From Stutzerimonas stutzeri TS44 (GTDB lineage Bacteria > Pseudomonadota > Gammaproteobacteria > Pseudomonadales > Pseudomonadaceae): DNA of 64,000 bases. This document shows positions 7,056 to 15,237 of this stretch, one piece after another. The stretch covers positions 124,001 to 188,000 of the forward strand of contig AJXE01000002.1 of assembly GCA_000263395.1 (NCBI GenBank), read 5' to 3'. The position numbers were made by a program, and so were the translations under genes. Each line of letters starts with the position of its first letter. Position 1 is the first letter of the stretch. The notes below the pieces were generated by a model. The model saw nothing but the letters and a program-made list of their open reading frames with translations. It did not search any database and had not been told where the DNA came from.

Positions 7056-8796
7056 GCCAAGTCATCCCGTCCTTGATCACCAGAATATCTTCCATGATCA
7101 GATACTGCAGATCCGACCCATAGAACATGTTCAGCGCATCGGTCGGCGAGCAGATCATCGGTTCGCCGCGGCGGTTGAGCGAGGTGTTCAGGGACACGCC
7201 GTTGCCGGTGAGTTTTTCCAGCTCGACCATCAGGTCATACCAGCGCGGGTTGTGCTGGCGCTCGAGCACCTGGGCGCGGGAGGTGCCGTCTTCGTGGACG
7301 ACTTCGCCGACGCGGTTCTTCCACTCTTCGTTGACTTCGAAGGTGAAGGTCATGAACGGGCTCGGGTGGTCGACCTTGAGCATCTGTTCGGCGACGGTGT
7401 CGAGCATCGACGGGCAGAACGGTCGCCAGCGCTCGCGGAACTTGATCTGTGCGTTGATCCGATCGGCCACGCCCGGCACGCTCGGGCAGCCGATGATCGA
7501 GCGGCCACCGAGGGCGCGCGGGCCGAACTCCATGCGGCCCTGGAACCAGGCGACCGGGTTGCCGTCGACCATGATCCTGGCGATGCGCTCGGGCACGTTG
7601 TCGATCTTCTGCCAAACAGGCTTGCTCGGATGACGGGCACAGGCGGCGATCACATCCTCGTTGCTGTAGCTCGGGCCGAGATAGACGTGCTCCATCTTTT
7701 CCACCGGCACGCCGCGCTGGTGCGAGACGTAGGCAGCAGCGCCGACCGCGGTGCCGGCGTCGCCGGAGGCGGGCTGGACGAACAGCTCCTTGACCTCGGG
7801 GCGGGCGATGATCTTCTGGTTGAGTTTGACGTTCAGTGCGCAGCCGCCGGCGAAGGCGATCTTGCCGGTTTCGCGGAGGATGTCGCCCAGGTAGTAGTCC
7901 ATCATCTCCAGAGCCAGCTTCTCGAACAGTGCCTGCATGCTGGCGGCGTAGTGGATGTAGGGATCGTCGGCGATGTCGCCTTCGCGCTTGGGGCCGAGCC
8001 ACTCGATCAGCTTGGGCGAGAAGTAATAGCCCTTGCCGTTTTCCTTGTAGCGACGGAAACCGATGACGTTGGCGTAGTCGGTGTTGATGATCAGCTCGCC
8101 GTTCTCGAATTTCGCCAGGCGGGAGAAATCGTACTTGGCGGCGTCGCCGTAGGGCGCCATGCCCATGACCTTGAACTCGCCGTCGAGCATCTCGAAGCCG
8201 AGGAACTCGGTGATCGCGCCGTACAGGCCGCCCAGCGAATCCGGATCGTAGAATTCCTTGAGCTTGTGGATCCTGCCGTTCTCGCCGTAGCCGAAGAAGG
8301 TGGTGGCGTACTCGCCCTTGCCGTCGATACCCATGATCGCGGTCTTCTCGGTGAAGCCGGAGCAGTGGTAGGCGCTGGAGGCGTGGGCCAGGTGGTGCTC
8401 GACCGGCTGCAGCTTGACCTTCTTCAGGTCGAAGCCGAGTTGCTGCAAGCACCACTGGATGCGCTTCTTGTAGCGGTAGTAACGGCGGTTGCCCATGAGG
8501 ATGGCATCCAGCGCGCGATCCGGGGCGTACCAGTAGCGCTTGGCATACTGCCAGCGGGCCTTCTCGAAGATGCTGATGGGGGCGAAGGGAATCGCCACCA
8601 CGTCGACGTCGGACGGCTTGATGCCGGCCTGCTCCAGGCAGAACTTGGCCGATTCGTAGGGCATGCGGTTCTTGGCATGCTTGTCGCGCACGAAGCGCTC
8701 CTCCTCGGCGGCGGCGATGAGCTTGCCGTCGATGTAAAGAGCCGCGGAAGGATCATGGCTGAGGGCGCCGGACAGGCCGAGAATCGTCAATGCCAC
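7042..8796 (-). CDS. LPS heptose carbamoyltransferase (NodU/CmcH family; WapO-like)
   Basis: A 584-residue carbamoyltransferase with an N-terminal ASKHA/Kae1-like domain (Gly-Leu-Ser-Gly at the start, metal-binding His-His-Leu-Ala-His-Ala near 135-140, Gly-Ile-Asp-Gly-Lys-Gly near 156) and a C-terminal NodU-type domain (Gly-Arg-Met-Glu-Phe-Gly-Pro-Arg-Ala-Leu-Gly). In Pseudomonas the equivalent gene beside wapH adds the 7-O-carbamoyl group to the second core heptose. A GTG start at 8796 is chosen: AAGAGG precedes it, and residues further upstream are encoded by an intergenic repeat. Translation could also begin at the TTG two codons later. It is probably a tailoring step for the permeability barrier. 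Confidence 0.85.
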   Translation of the reverse strand: MALTILGLSGALSHDPSAALYIDGKLIAAAEEERFVRDKHAKNRMPYESAKFCLEQAGIKPSDVDVVAIPFAPISIFEKARWQYAKRYWYAPDRALDAILMGNRRYYRYKKRIQWCLQQLGFDLKKVKLQPVEHHLAHASSAYHCSGFTEKTAIMGIDGKGEYATTFFGYGENGRIHKLKEFYDPDSLGGLYGAITEFLGFEMLDGEFKVMGMAPYGDAAKYDFSRLAKFENGELIINTDYANVIGFRRYKENGKGYYFSPKLIEWLGPKREGDIADDPYIHYAASMQALFEKLALEMMDYYLGDILRETGKIAFAGGCALNVKLNQKIIARPEVKELFVQPASGDAGTAVGAAAYVSHQRGVPVEKMEHVYLGPSYSNEDVIAACARHPSKPVWQKIDNVPERIARIMVDGNPVAWFQGRMEFGPRALGGRSIIGCPSVPGVADRINAQIKFRERWRPFCPSMLDTVAEQMLKVDHPSPFMTFTFEVNEEWKNRVGEVVHEDGTSRAQVLERQHNPRWYDLMVELEKLTGNGVSLNTSLNRRGEPMICSPTDALNMFYGSDLQYLIMEDILVIKDGMTWHDAI

Positions 8797-8810
8797 AGGT
8801 AAAACCTCTT

Positions 8811-8932
8811 GCAAGCAGCTGGACGCTTGAAGCGGGAAGCTTGAAGCAACAGCGATCATTATTCGGTTGCCCCAAGGGGCTTTTTACTTCCAGCTTCAAG
8901 CTTCAAGCTTTCGGCTTCAAGCTGATTCGGGT
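8811..8932. repeat. Heptamer-type inverted repeat, copy A
   Basis: Left arm 8817-8850 and right arm 8889-8932 are inverted copies built from AAGCTTG/GCTTCAAG-type units. The right arm includes the stop codon of the upstream double-kinase gene (TGA at 8919-8917), and the left arm ends about 10 bp before the RBS of the carbamoyltransferase gene. The loop holds a GCCCC-AA-GGGGC hairpin followed by TTTTT on the plus strand. Related copies lie at 15238-15316 and 36168-36248. Confidence 0.75.
8870..8886 (+). terminator. Plus-oriented hairpin + T-run inside repeat A
   Basis: GCCCCAAGGGGC followed by TTTTT gives a short intrinsic-terminator shape reading rightward, opposite to all genes around it. 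On the minus strand the stem is not followed by a T-run. It could stop antisense transcription entering the LPS kinase genes, or simply be part of the repeat. Confidence 0.4.
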
Positions 8933-10341
8933 ATTCGTTCAGCCAGCAGCCGGTGCAGCGCCGAATCTTCCGGCCAGTTGCGCAGAAACCGCGCGCGATC
9001 ACGCGCATAGGCACGGCTGAAGCCGGCCGCGCTGCCGTGCTGCTGTGCGGCGTCCAGATCGATCAGCAGCCAGCGCCCCTGATCCCAGAGCAGGTTGGTG
9101 CCCTTGAGATCGCCGTGGCTGATGCGTTCGCGGCGCAACGCGGCGAACAGCTGATCGAGCGCCAGCAACTCGGGCTCGGGCGGCGAACCGGCGAGATACG
9201 GCTGGAAACGCGCGATTATATCCTCGCCGGCGGCGTATTCGGTAATCAGATAGCTGCGCCGGCGCAGGCCCAGCCAGCGCCGTTCCAGCATGGCCAGCGG
9301 TCGTGGCGTGGCGATGCCGAGAAAGTCCAGCCGATTGCCCTCGACCCAGCTGTGCCAGGCACGGCTCGGCCGCCAGCAGCGGCGCAGCCAGTGACCCGGG
9401 CCCTTGATGTTGTAGCGCTTGATGACCAGCGGCCGCCCGGCCGCCTCGATCAAAGCCACGCTGGCGCTGCCGCCGCGCTTCAATGCGTGTCCCGACTCGA
9501 GCGCCACGTCCGGTGCGGCCAGCAGGCTTTCCAGCGCCGCCGCCTCGCTGCGACGGACGATGCGCAGCTCGCCCAGGCTACGCCTGGCGCTGAACAGCGA
9601 GCAGTCGCGACCAAGCTTGCCGAGGTAGTCACGCAGCCGCCAGCGCCGTACGCTGGCGACTTCCCGCAGCAGGGCTTCCAGCGGCAGCGCGTGTTCGCCG
9701 TTGACCAGGATGTAATGCACCAGCAGCTCTTCGATGAACGGCTCCAGGCTCGCCGGCAGTTGTGCGAAGAACACCCCGAGGTTGGCCAGCACCTGGTCGC
9801 GTGCCAGCGGCTGGCCCGGGGTCTGCGCCTGTACGCCGCCGCCGTCGATGATGAATAGATGGCCGTCATGCCGCAGCAGATTGTCCAAGTGCAGATCGCC
9901 TTGCCACAGGCCGCGCGCATGCAGCTGCGCGATGGCGCCCAGCGCTTCGCCCAACACCGCCTGCTGGGCATCGGACAACGCAGGCTCGTGCGCCACCGCA
10001 CACCAGGCCTGCTCCAGGCTTTCGGCGCCGGTGAGGAAGTCGAACAGCAGCCAGCCGCCCTGCCCGGCCTCGAAGCCCTCGGCGAGCAACGCCGGGGGGC
10101 TCATGCCCTGCTCAGCCAGCAGGCGGGCACCCTGACGCTCGCGCTGGAAATGGCGTTCGGCCCTGGCGCCGACCAGCAGCTTGGCCAGCACCGCGCGCCC
10201 CTGCCATTCGGCGCGGCCGACATAGCGCTGCCCCGGCAGCACGCGCAACCACTGCAACACGCGCAGCTCGCCGGCGGGCAGCACAAGCGTCAGCGGCAGC
10301 GCCGGCGAGCGGCCGGCGCGGGTCAGTTCGTTCAGCTTCAT
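8917..10341 (-). CDS. Tandem double-domain kinase of the LPS core cluster
   Basis: A 474-residue protein with two complete eukaryotic-like/WaaP-type kinase domains in tandem. Domain 1 (about 20-250) has a Lys in Ala-Val-Leu-Ala-Lys, the catalytic loop Gln-Gly-Asp-Leu-His-Leu-Asp-Asn (about 152-159) and a metal-loop Ile-Ile-Asp-Gly-Gly. Domain 2 (about 260-470) has a Lys in Leu-Val-Ile-Lys-Arg, the loop His-Gly-Asp-Leu-Lys-Gly-Thr-Asn (about 414-421) and Leu-Ile-Asp-Leu-Asp. Both keep the catalytic Asp, so both may be active. It matches in position the P. aeruginosa kinase next to the carbamoyltransferase. The ATG follows AAGGTGG, which overlaps the stop of the 33-codon gene upstream. Substrate is probably core sugar but is unproven. 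Confidence 0.8.
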   Translation of the reverse strand: MKLNELTRAGRSPALPLTLVLPAGELRVLQWLRVLPGQRYVGRAEWQGRAVLAKLLVGARAERHFQRERQGARLLAEQGMSPPALLAEGFEAGQGGWLLFDFLTGAESLEQAWCAVAHEPALSDAQQAVLGEALGAIAQLHARGLWQGDLHLDNLLRHDGHLFIIDGGGVQAQTPGQPLARDQVLANLGVFFAQLPASLEPFIEELLVHYILVNGEHALPLEALLREVASVRRWRLRDYLGKLGRDCSLFSARRSLGELRIVRRSEAAALESLLAAPDVALESGHALKRGGSASVALIEAAGRPLVIKRYNIKGPGHWLRRCWRPSRAWHSWVEGNRLDFLGIATPRPLAMLERRWLGLRRRSYLITEYAAGEDIIARFQPYLAGSPPEPELLALDQLFAALRRERISHGDLKGTNLLWDQGRWLLIDLDAAQQHGSAAGFSRAYARDRARFLRNWPEDSALHRLLAERIPESA

Positions 10342-10353
10342 GTGCGTGCCACC

Positions 10354-10455
10354 TTAATTGCGCCGGCGGCCGGCGATGCGTTCCAGCCAGCTGGGGATGA
10401 TCAGCACGCCGGTGCTGGCATCGCGAGAAAACTCAATCTGCCGCCCCTGCCTCAT
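10354..10455 (-). CDS. 33-residue small protein, translationally coupled in the LPS kinase operon
   Basis: ATG at 10455 overlaps the stop of the upstream kinase gene in an ATGA junction. The frame runs 33 codons to TAA at 10356-10354, which itself overlaps the AAGGTGG ribosome-binding site of the double-kinase gene. The peptide starts Met-Arg-Gln-Gly-Arg-Gln-Ile-Glu-Phe, continues Asp-Ala-Ser-Thr-Gly-Val-Leu-Ile-Ile-Pro-Ser-Trp-Leu and ends in a basic Ala-Gly-Arg-Arg-Arg-Asn tail. It could be a short amphipathic, membrane-associating helix with a cationic end. I do not recognise a family. Precise coupling on both sides argues for a real gene rather than chance, since without it there would be a 110-bp gap in an otherwise overlapping operon. 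Confidence 0.65.
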   Translation of the reverse strand: MRQGRQIEFSRDASTGVLIIPSWLERIAGRRRN

Positions 10456-11189
10456 TCACGCCCCTCGAAGTAGCCGAGAACCTGACGAACAATGTCCCGA
10501 TCCGCCGGGACTAGTCGCTCGCGCCGCTGATACTGCAGGTAGAAGCGCAGGCGCTGGGTGCGGCTCAAATGGTACTTGGCGACCTTGTCCAGGCAGGCCA
10601 GGTCCTTGACGATGCGCCGGCGCAGGAACGGCCCCCACCAGAAGTTGCCCGAGGGGCAGTCGATCAGGAACAGCTCACCGTCCTCGTTGACCAGCAGGTT
10701 GCGCCATTTCAGGTCGTTGTGGGCGAAGCGATGGTCATGCAGGGTGCGGGTGGCATGTGCCAGTTGGCGACTGATGCGCGCCACCCAGTGACGATCGGCC
10801 AGGCGCGGGTCGCGTGTCGCCGCCATTGCCGCCATGTCAACGGTGTTGGGCACTTCCAGCGTGATCAGCGCGCCACGCAGGAATGCGCCACCACGGCGCT
10901 CCAGCCCCCAGGCCACCACCGGCGCGACGGGAATGCCCCAGCGCGCGAAGTGCCGCAGGTTCTGCCACTCGGCCTTGACCCGCGGACGCCCGAGAAAGCG
11001 CCGCAACCCCTTGCCTGCCGCCCAGTAGCGTTTGACGTAGTAGCGCAGGCCGCCGCATTCGACGCGGATCACCTCGGATAACGGATCGCTGGCGATTGCC
11101 TCGCCACTCAGCGCGAACACCGCCGGCAGATCGGCGAAGGCCCGGGCCGCCGCGACTGGCATGTCGGATGCGAGCTGCCAGCCGCTCAC
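10452..11189 (-). CDS. LPS core kinase (RfaP/WaaP-related, WapP-type)
   Basis: A 245-residue kinase-fold protein with a Lys in Tyr-Tyr-Val-Lys-Arg-Tyr (nucleotide lobe), the catalytic loop Ala-His-Asn-Asp-Leu-Lys-Trp-Arg-Asn (about 155-163) and metal-loop Phe-Leu-Ile-Asp-Cys-Pro-Ser-Gly. In P. aeruginosa the neighbouring kinases phosphorylate core heptoses. The GTG at 11189 is selected because it overlaps the waaP stop as GTGA and has GGGAG 8 bp upstream; this beats the internal ATG ten codons later. It sits between waaP and the 33-residue gene and is coupled to both. Substrate site (Hep I or Hep II) is not readable from sequence. Confidence 0.75.
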   Translation of the reverse strand: MSGWQLASDMPVAAARAFADLPAVFALSGEAIASDPLSEVIRVECGGLRYYVKRYWAAGKGLRRFLGRPRVKAEWQNLRHFARWGIPVAPVVAWGLERRGGAFLRGALITLEVPNTVDMAAMAATRDPRLADRHWVARISRQLAHATRTLHDHRFAHNDLKWRNLLVNEDGELFLIDCPSGNFWWGPFLRRRIVKDLACLDKVAKYHLSRTQRLRFYLQYQRRERLVPADRDIVRQVLGYFEGRE

Positions 11190-12004
11190 GACTGCGCTCC
11201 CGGCGCGTACTTGCGCGCATAGCGGCTGGACAGCCGCTCGGCCTTGCGCTCCAGCCAGGCGAGCAGGCGCGCCTCGTCGGCCAGGATCTCGCGCAACGGG
11301 CGGCGGAAATAACCGCGCAGGAAGCGCAGCTTGTCGCGGCGGGTCAGGCCGATACCCAGCGCCGAGAAGTACAGCCCGGCCAGGTCCTTGTCGCGCCAGC
11401 GACGCGGCGTCTGGCGACGAGTCTGGGCGCGGTGCAGATCGATCAGCGACAGGCGCAGCTCGCTGGCGGTCACGGGGTGATCGGTGTGCAGGAGGAAATG
11501 GCAGATATAGAAGTCGCGATGATTGACCCCGGCGCGGTGCATGGTGCCGGCCATGTTCGCCACCTCGTCGATCAGCGCACGCTTGAGCACCGGTGCAGGC
11601 GGCTGCTCGCGCCAGTTCGCCGAAAAATCCTCGAGGCTGACGGTCGGCGCCAGCTCCTCGGTGACGATGAACGAATGCTGGCTGGCCGGATTGACGCCGC
11701 GCTCGCCATAGGCCACGGCGGTCATGGTCGGTACGCCGACTTCGTGCAGGCGCTGGATCGCCCGCCATTCCTGGCCGGCGCCGAGTACCGGAGCCTTGGC
11801 GGTGAGCAGGTTCTTGACGATCTCGCCCCAACCGATGCCGCGATGAATCTTGACGAAGTAGCCGCGCCCATCGACCTCCGTGCGCAGCGTGCGGCGGCCT
11901 TCCAGCTCGCGGTAGACCTGGCCCTGCAGGCGCTCCACTTCGGCGAAGGCGTCACGCCCGGCCCACAGGCTCTTGAACGGTTCGGCGAGGATCAGGCGTG
12001 ACAT
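11186..12004 (-). CDS. waaP: LPS core heptose(I) kinase WaaP/RfaP
   Basis: A 272-residue kinase carrying the WaaP hallmark His-Arg-Asp-Phe-Tyr-Ile-Cys-His-Phe (catalytic Asp, about residue 169), a nucleotide-lobe Gly-Tyr-Phe-Val-Lys-Ile-His and metal-loop Leu-Ile-Asp-Leu-His-Arg-Ala. WaaP phosphorylates O4 of heptose I in the inner core; in P. aeruginosa this is essential for outer-membrane assembly. The ATG at 12004 begins Met-Ser-Arg-Leu-Ile-Leu; a TTG two codons upstream is less likely. It sits 69 bp downstream of waaG and overlaps the next kinase by 4 bp. Confidence 0.92.
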   Translation of the reverse strand: MSRLILAEPFKSLWAGRDAFAEVERLQGQVYRELEGRRTLRTEVDGRGYFVKIHRGIGWGEIVKNLLTAKAPVLGAGQEWRAIQRLHEVGVPTMTAVAYGERGVNPASQHSFIVTEELAPTVSLEDFSANWREQPPAPVLKRALIDEVANMAGTMHRAGVNHRDFYICHFLLHTDHPVTASELRLSLIDLHRAQTRRQTPRRWRDKDLAGLYFSALGIGLTRRDKLRFLRGYFRRPLREILADEARLLAWLERKAERLSSRYARKYAPGAQS

Positions 12005-12073
12005 CAGCAACGCCCCCCCTGAATCACGTCAGTCCGTGGGGCGGGAGCAATCCGCGCTGCGATGCTGATGACA

Positions 12074-13198
12074 TCAGGCATGGCCGCCCCCGAGGATCAC
12101 GTCGGCTGCCTTCTGCGGCATGGAGTAGAGGTCCGCGGTTTCGGCATAGGCCAGCGCGTTGCGCCGCCAGCGCGCGCGCTGCTCGTCGTCGGCAAGCGTC
12201 TGCGCCAGCAGTCGATCGAGCGTCGCCTGCTCGAACGGGCTGGGCACCACACAGCCGCAGGCGGCATCCTCGATGTAGTGCGCGTAGCCACAGACATCGG
12301 TGACCAGCACCGGCAAGCCGGCGACCAGCGCTTCCAGCAGCACGGTGCCGGTGTTCTCGTTGTAAGCCGGGTGGATCAGCAGGTCGGCGCCGAGCAGGAA
12401 GCGCGGGATGTCGCTGCGCCCCTTGAGGAACTCGACCATGCTGGAAACGCCCAGCGCCTTGGCCTGCAGCTTGAACGGCTTGGGATCGTCCTGGCCGATC
12501 ACCAGCAGCCGGGTGCGCTGCTTCAGCTCGCGCGGCAGCGCGGCGAGCGCCTTGAGGCTGCGATCGACGCCCTTGGTCTTGAAGCCGGAGCCGATCTGCA
12601 CCAGCAGCAGCTCGTCGGGGCGCAGCTCGAATTCTTGGCGGAACTCGGCGCGGATCGCTGCGGCATTGGCCGGCGCGCGGCGGTCCGCGGCGATGCCCGG
12701 TGGCAGCAGGTGAAAACGCTCGGCCGGGGTGCCGTAGTGCTTGACGAACAACGGCTGCTGCACCTCGGAGATCATCAGGATCTCGGTCTTCGCTTGCGGG
12801 TCGAACACCGCGCGCTCGTACTCGGCGAAATGCTTGTAGCGCCCCCAACGCCGGTAGATCGGGTTGCGCAGGGTCTGCGCCTTGTCCTCGAAGCAGGGGT
12901 CGGCGGCGTAGTAGACGTCGAGCCCCGGCATCTTGTTGAAGCCAATCACGCGATCCACCGGGCGCTGCGCCAGGTCGGCCTCGACCCAGGCGGTGAAGCG
13001 TTCGTTGCGGGTGTGGTTGAACAACGCCTTGACCGGCGCGATCAGCACCTCGAAGCCGGCCGGCACTTCGCCTTCCCAGATCATCGCGTAGACGCGGACG
13101 GCATGGCCGCGGCGCTGGCATTCCAGGGCGATGCGCATGAAATCGCGCTGCAGCCCACCGAAGGGGAAGTACTTGTAGAGGATGAACGCCAGTTGCAT
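12074..13198 (-). CDS. waaG: LPS core glucosyltransferase WaaG
   Basis: A 374-residue GT4 enzyme. The N-terminus Leu-Ala-Phe-Ile-Leu-Tyr-Lys-Tyr-Phe-Pro-Phe-Gly-Gly-Leu-Gln-Arg-Asp-Phe is diagnostic for WaaG. The donor site includes Gly-Ser-Gly-Phe-Lys-Thr-Lys-Gly-Val-Asp-Arg and Glu-Asn-Thr-Gly-Thr-Val-Leu-Leu-Glu (E-x7-E). It adds the first core hexose to heptose II at the cytoplasmic face of the inner membrane. The ATG overlaps the waaC stop in an ATGA junction, so translation is coupled. It has the length expected for the family. Confidence 0.93.
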   Translation of the reverse strand: MQLAFILYKYFPFGGLQRDFMRIALECQRRGHAVRVYAMIWEGEVPAGFEVLIAPVKALFNHTRNERFTAWVEADLAQRPVDRVIGFNKMPGLDVYYAADPCFEDKAQTLRNPIYRRWGRYKHFAEYERAVFDPQAKTEILMISEVQQPLFVKHYGTPAERFHLLPPGIAADRRAPANAAAIRAEFRQEFELRPDELLLVQIGSGFKTKGVDRSLKALAALPRELKQRTRLLVIGQDDPKPFKLQAKALGVSSMVEFLKGRSDIPRFLLGADLLIHPAYNENTGTVLLEALVAGLPVLVTDVCGYAHYIEDAACGCVVPSPFEQATLDRLLAQTLADDEQRARWRRNALAYAETADLYSMPQKAADVILGGGHA

Positions 13199-14199
13199 CA
13201 GTCGGACTCCGTGGCCCGCAGCAGGGCATTCAATTCGGCGACGACGCGCTCGGGGCGCAGCTCGTCGAAACAGGGCTTGTGGCGGTCGCCGCTGCCGGCG
13301 TTCGGCCCGCTGGCGCACAGGTGCACCTGCGAGCGCCCGTAGGCGCCGACGCGCCCGGGCAGCGTCGGACCATAGAGCGAAATGCTCGGCACATCCAGCG
13401 CCGCCGCCAGATGCCCGAGGCCGGTATCCACCGCGACGCAGGCGCGCGCACCGGCGATCACCCGGGCGATGCCCGCCAGATTCAGCTTCGGTAGCACCGC
13501 TGCGTTGCCGATGCCGTCGGCGATACGTTCGGCGCGGGCCTGTTCCTCGGCGTTGCCCCACGGCAGGCGGATCGCCCAGCCGGCATCGCTCATGCGCTCG
13601 GCCAGCTCGCGCCAGTAGGCTTCCGGCCAGTGCTTGCTCGGCCAGGTGGTGCCATGGAGGAACAGCAGGTACGGCTGTTCGTCCGGCGCGGCCATTCGCG
13701 CGCGATCCAGCCCGTAGTCGCCAATGCCGGCCGGCAGCGGATAACCGAGCGCCTGGGCGAACAGCTGGCGCACCCGCTCCAGCGCATGTTGCTCGCGCGG
13801 CACGGCGTAACTGCGGTCGTAGAAGCGCGCGGCCAGCGGTTCGCGGGCAGAATCACGGTCCAGGCCGGCCACCGGCGCCTTGACGTGACGGGTCAGCCAG
13901 GCGCTTTTCAGCAGGCCCTGAGCGTCGATCACCAGGTCGTAGCGGGTTTCGCGCAGGCACGCCTTGAAGCGGCGCCACTCACCGGAACGCAGGGTCTGCA
14001 GCGGATGCTTGCGCCAGCGGCGGATAGCCACCGGAATCACCCGATCCACCGCCGGATGCCAGGCGGGAATCTCGGCGAAGCCTTCCTCCACCACCCAGTC
14101 GAAGCGGATGCCGGGAATGGCCCGCTGCGCGTCGGTGAGCGCCGGCAGGGTATGCACGACGTCACCCAGCGAAGAGGTCTTGACCAGCAGTACCTTCAA
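13198..14199 (-). CDS. waaC: LPS heptosyltransferase I (WaaC)
   Basis: A 333-residue GT9 ADP-heptose transferase. It starts Lys-Val-Leu-Leu-Val-Lys-Thr-Ser-Ser-Leu-Gly-Asp-Val-Val-His, the WaaC signature, and has the donor-site Asp-Thr-Gly-Leu-Gly-His-Leu-Ala-Ala near residue 258. It transfers the first heptose to Kdo2-lipid A. The start codon is a TTG at 14199 immediately after the waaF stop (TGA-TTG), with GAGG 8 bp upstream; no ATG fits the conserved N-terminus. The weak start may lower WaaC output relative to WaaF. Confidence 0.93.
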   Translation of the reverse strand: MKVLLVKTSSLGDVVHTLPALTDAQRAIPGIRFDWVVEEGFAEIPAWHPAVDRVIPVAIRRWRKHPLQTLRSGEWRRFKACLRETRYDLVIDAQGLLKSAWLTRHVKAPVAGLDRDSAREPLAARFYDRSYAVPREQHALERVRQLFAQALGYPLPAGIGDYGLDRARMAAPDEQPYLLFLHGTTWPSKHWPEAYWRELAERMSDAGWAIRLPWGNAEEQARAERIADGIGNAAVLPKLNLAGIARVIAGARACVAVDTGLGHLAAALDVPSISLYGPTLPGRVGAYGRSQVHLCASGPNAGSGDRHKPCFDELRPERVVAELNALLRATESD

Positions 14200-15234
14200 T
14201 CAGCGCACCTCGACCGGCTGCGGCAGCAGGCGCCCCAGCGCCTCGATCACGCGGGCCGGGTCCAGTTCGCGCAGGCAGTTGGTATGGCCGAATCGGCAGG
14301 TGCGCTCGAAGCAGGGGCTGCACTCCAGGCCCAGGCGCACAACCTCGACCTGCTCGGACAACGGCGGGGTGAACGCCGGCGAGGTCGAGCCGTACACCGC
14401 CACCAGCGGACGACCGAGCGCGGCGGACACGTGCATCAGTCCCGAATCGTTGGACACCACCGCCTCGGCGCAGGACAGCAGATCGATCGCCTCGGCCAGG
14501 CTGGTTTCGCCGGCCAGATTCACGGCCTCCTCGCGCAGCCCGGGAATCAGTCGCGCGCGGATGTCTTCGCCGACCGCATGGTCGTTCTTCGAGCCGAACA
14601 GCCAGACCTGCCAGCCTTCGCGGATTTTCGCCTCGGCAACCTGGGCGAAGTGCTCGGCCGGCCAGCGCTTGGATTCGCCGAACTCGGCACCGGGACACAG
14701 CGCCAGCACCGGCTGTTCGACGCTCAGGCCGAAGCGCGCCAGCGCCGCCGCACGCGTCGTCGCATCGATACGCAGCGACGGGTGCGGATAGGGTCGGGGC
14801 AGCTCGGCATCCGGCTCGTACGCCAGCGCCATGAAGCGCTCGATCATCAGCGGATAGCGCTGCTTGTCGAGCTTGCGGATATCGTTGAGCAGGCCGAAGC
14901 GCATTTCGCCGCGCCAGCCGGTGCGCTGGGGAATCCCGGCGAGGAACGGCACCAACGCGGACTTCAGCGAGTTGGGCAGCAGGATGGCCTGCTGATACTG
15001 GCCACGCAGGCCCTGAGCGACCTTGCGCCGGGTCGCCAGGTCGAGCACGCCGTGGCCGAGCGGAAAGCTCAGCGCCTGGCGCACTTCGGGCATGCGCTCG
15101 AGGATCGGCCGGCTCCACTCGGGCGCCAGCACGTCGATCTGGCAGTCGGGATGGCGCTGTTTGAGACAGACGAACAGCGTCTGCGCCATCACCATGTCGC
15201 CGACCCAGCTGGGACCTACGATCAGTATGTTCAT
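14200..15234 (-). CDS. waaF: LPS heptosyltransferase II (WaaF)
   Basis: A 344-residue GT9 enzyme beginning Met-Asn-Ile-Leu-Ile-Val-Gly-Pro-Ser-Trp-Val-Gly-Asp-Met-Val-Met. It has Ser-Asn-Asp-Ser-Gly-Leu-Met-His-Val (donor site, about 258-266) and Cys-Ser-Pro-Cys-Phe-Glu-Arg-Thr-Cys near 295. It adds heptose II to heptose I. The ATG at 15234 is preferred to one five codons upstream because of family alignment. Its GAGG ribosome-binding site is supplied by the edge of repeat copy B. It is the first gene of the coupled waaF-waaC-waaG run and directly follows ilvE. Confidence 0.94.
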   Translation of the reverse strand: MNILIVGPSWVGDMVMAQTLFVCLKQRHPDCQIDVLAPEWSRPILERMPEVRQALSFPLGHGVLDLATRRKVAQGLRGQYQQAILLPNSLKSALVPFLAGIPQRTGWRGEMRFGLLNDIRKLDKQRYPLMIERFMALAYEPDAELPRPYPHPSLRIDATTRAAALARFGLSVEQPVLALCPGAEFGESKRWPAEHFAQVAEAKIREGWQVWLFGSKNDHAVGEDIRARLIPGLREEAVNLAGETSLAEAIDLLSCAEAVVSNDSGLMHVSAALGRPLVAVYGSTSPAFTPPLSEQVEVVRLGLECSPCFERTCRFGHTNCLRELDPARVIEALGRLLPQPVEVR

Positions 15235-15237
15235 AGC

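Noticed and set aside
7054..8802. 582-codon open frame antisense to the carbamoyltransferase gene
   Set aside because: Shadow frame rich in His/Ala/Val/Asp, without family motifs; the sense gene is clear.
8870..8886. Terminator for a plus-strand gene
   Set aside because: No plus-strand gene ends nearby; kept only as a reverse-facing hairpin within repeat A.
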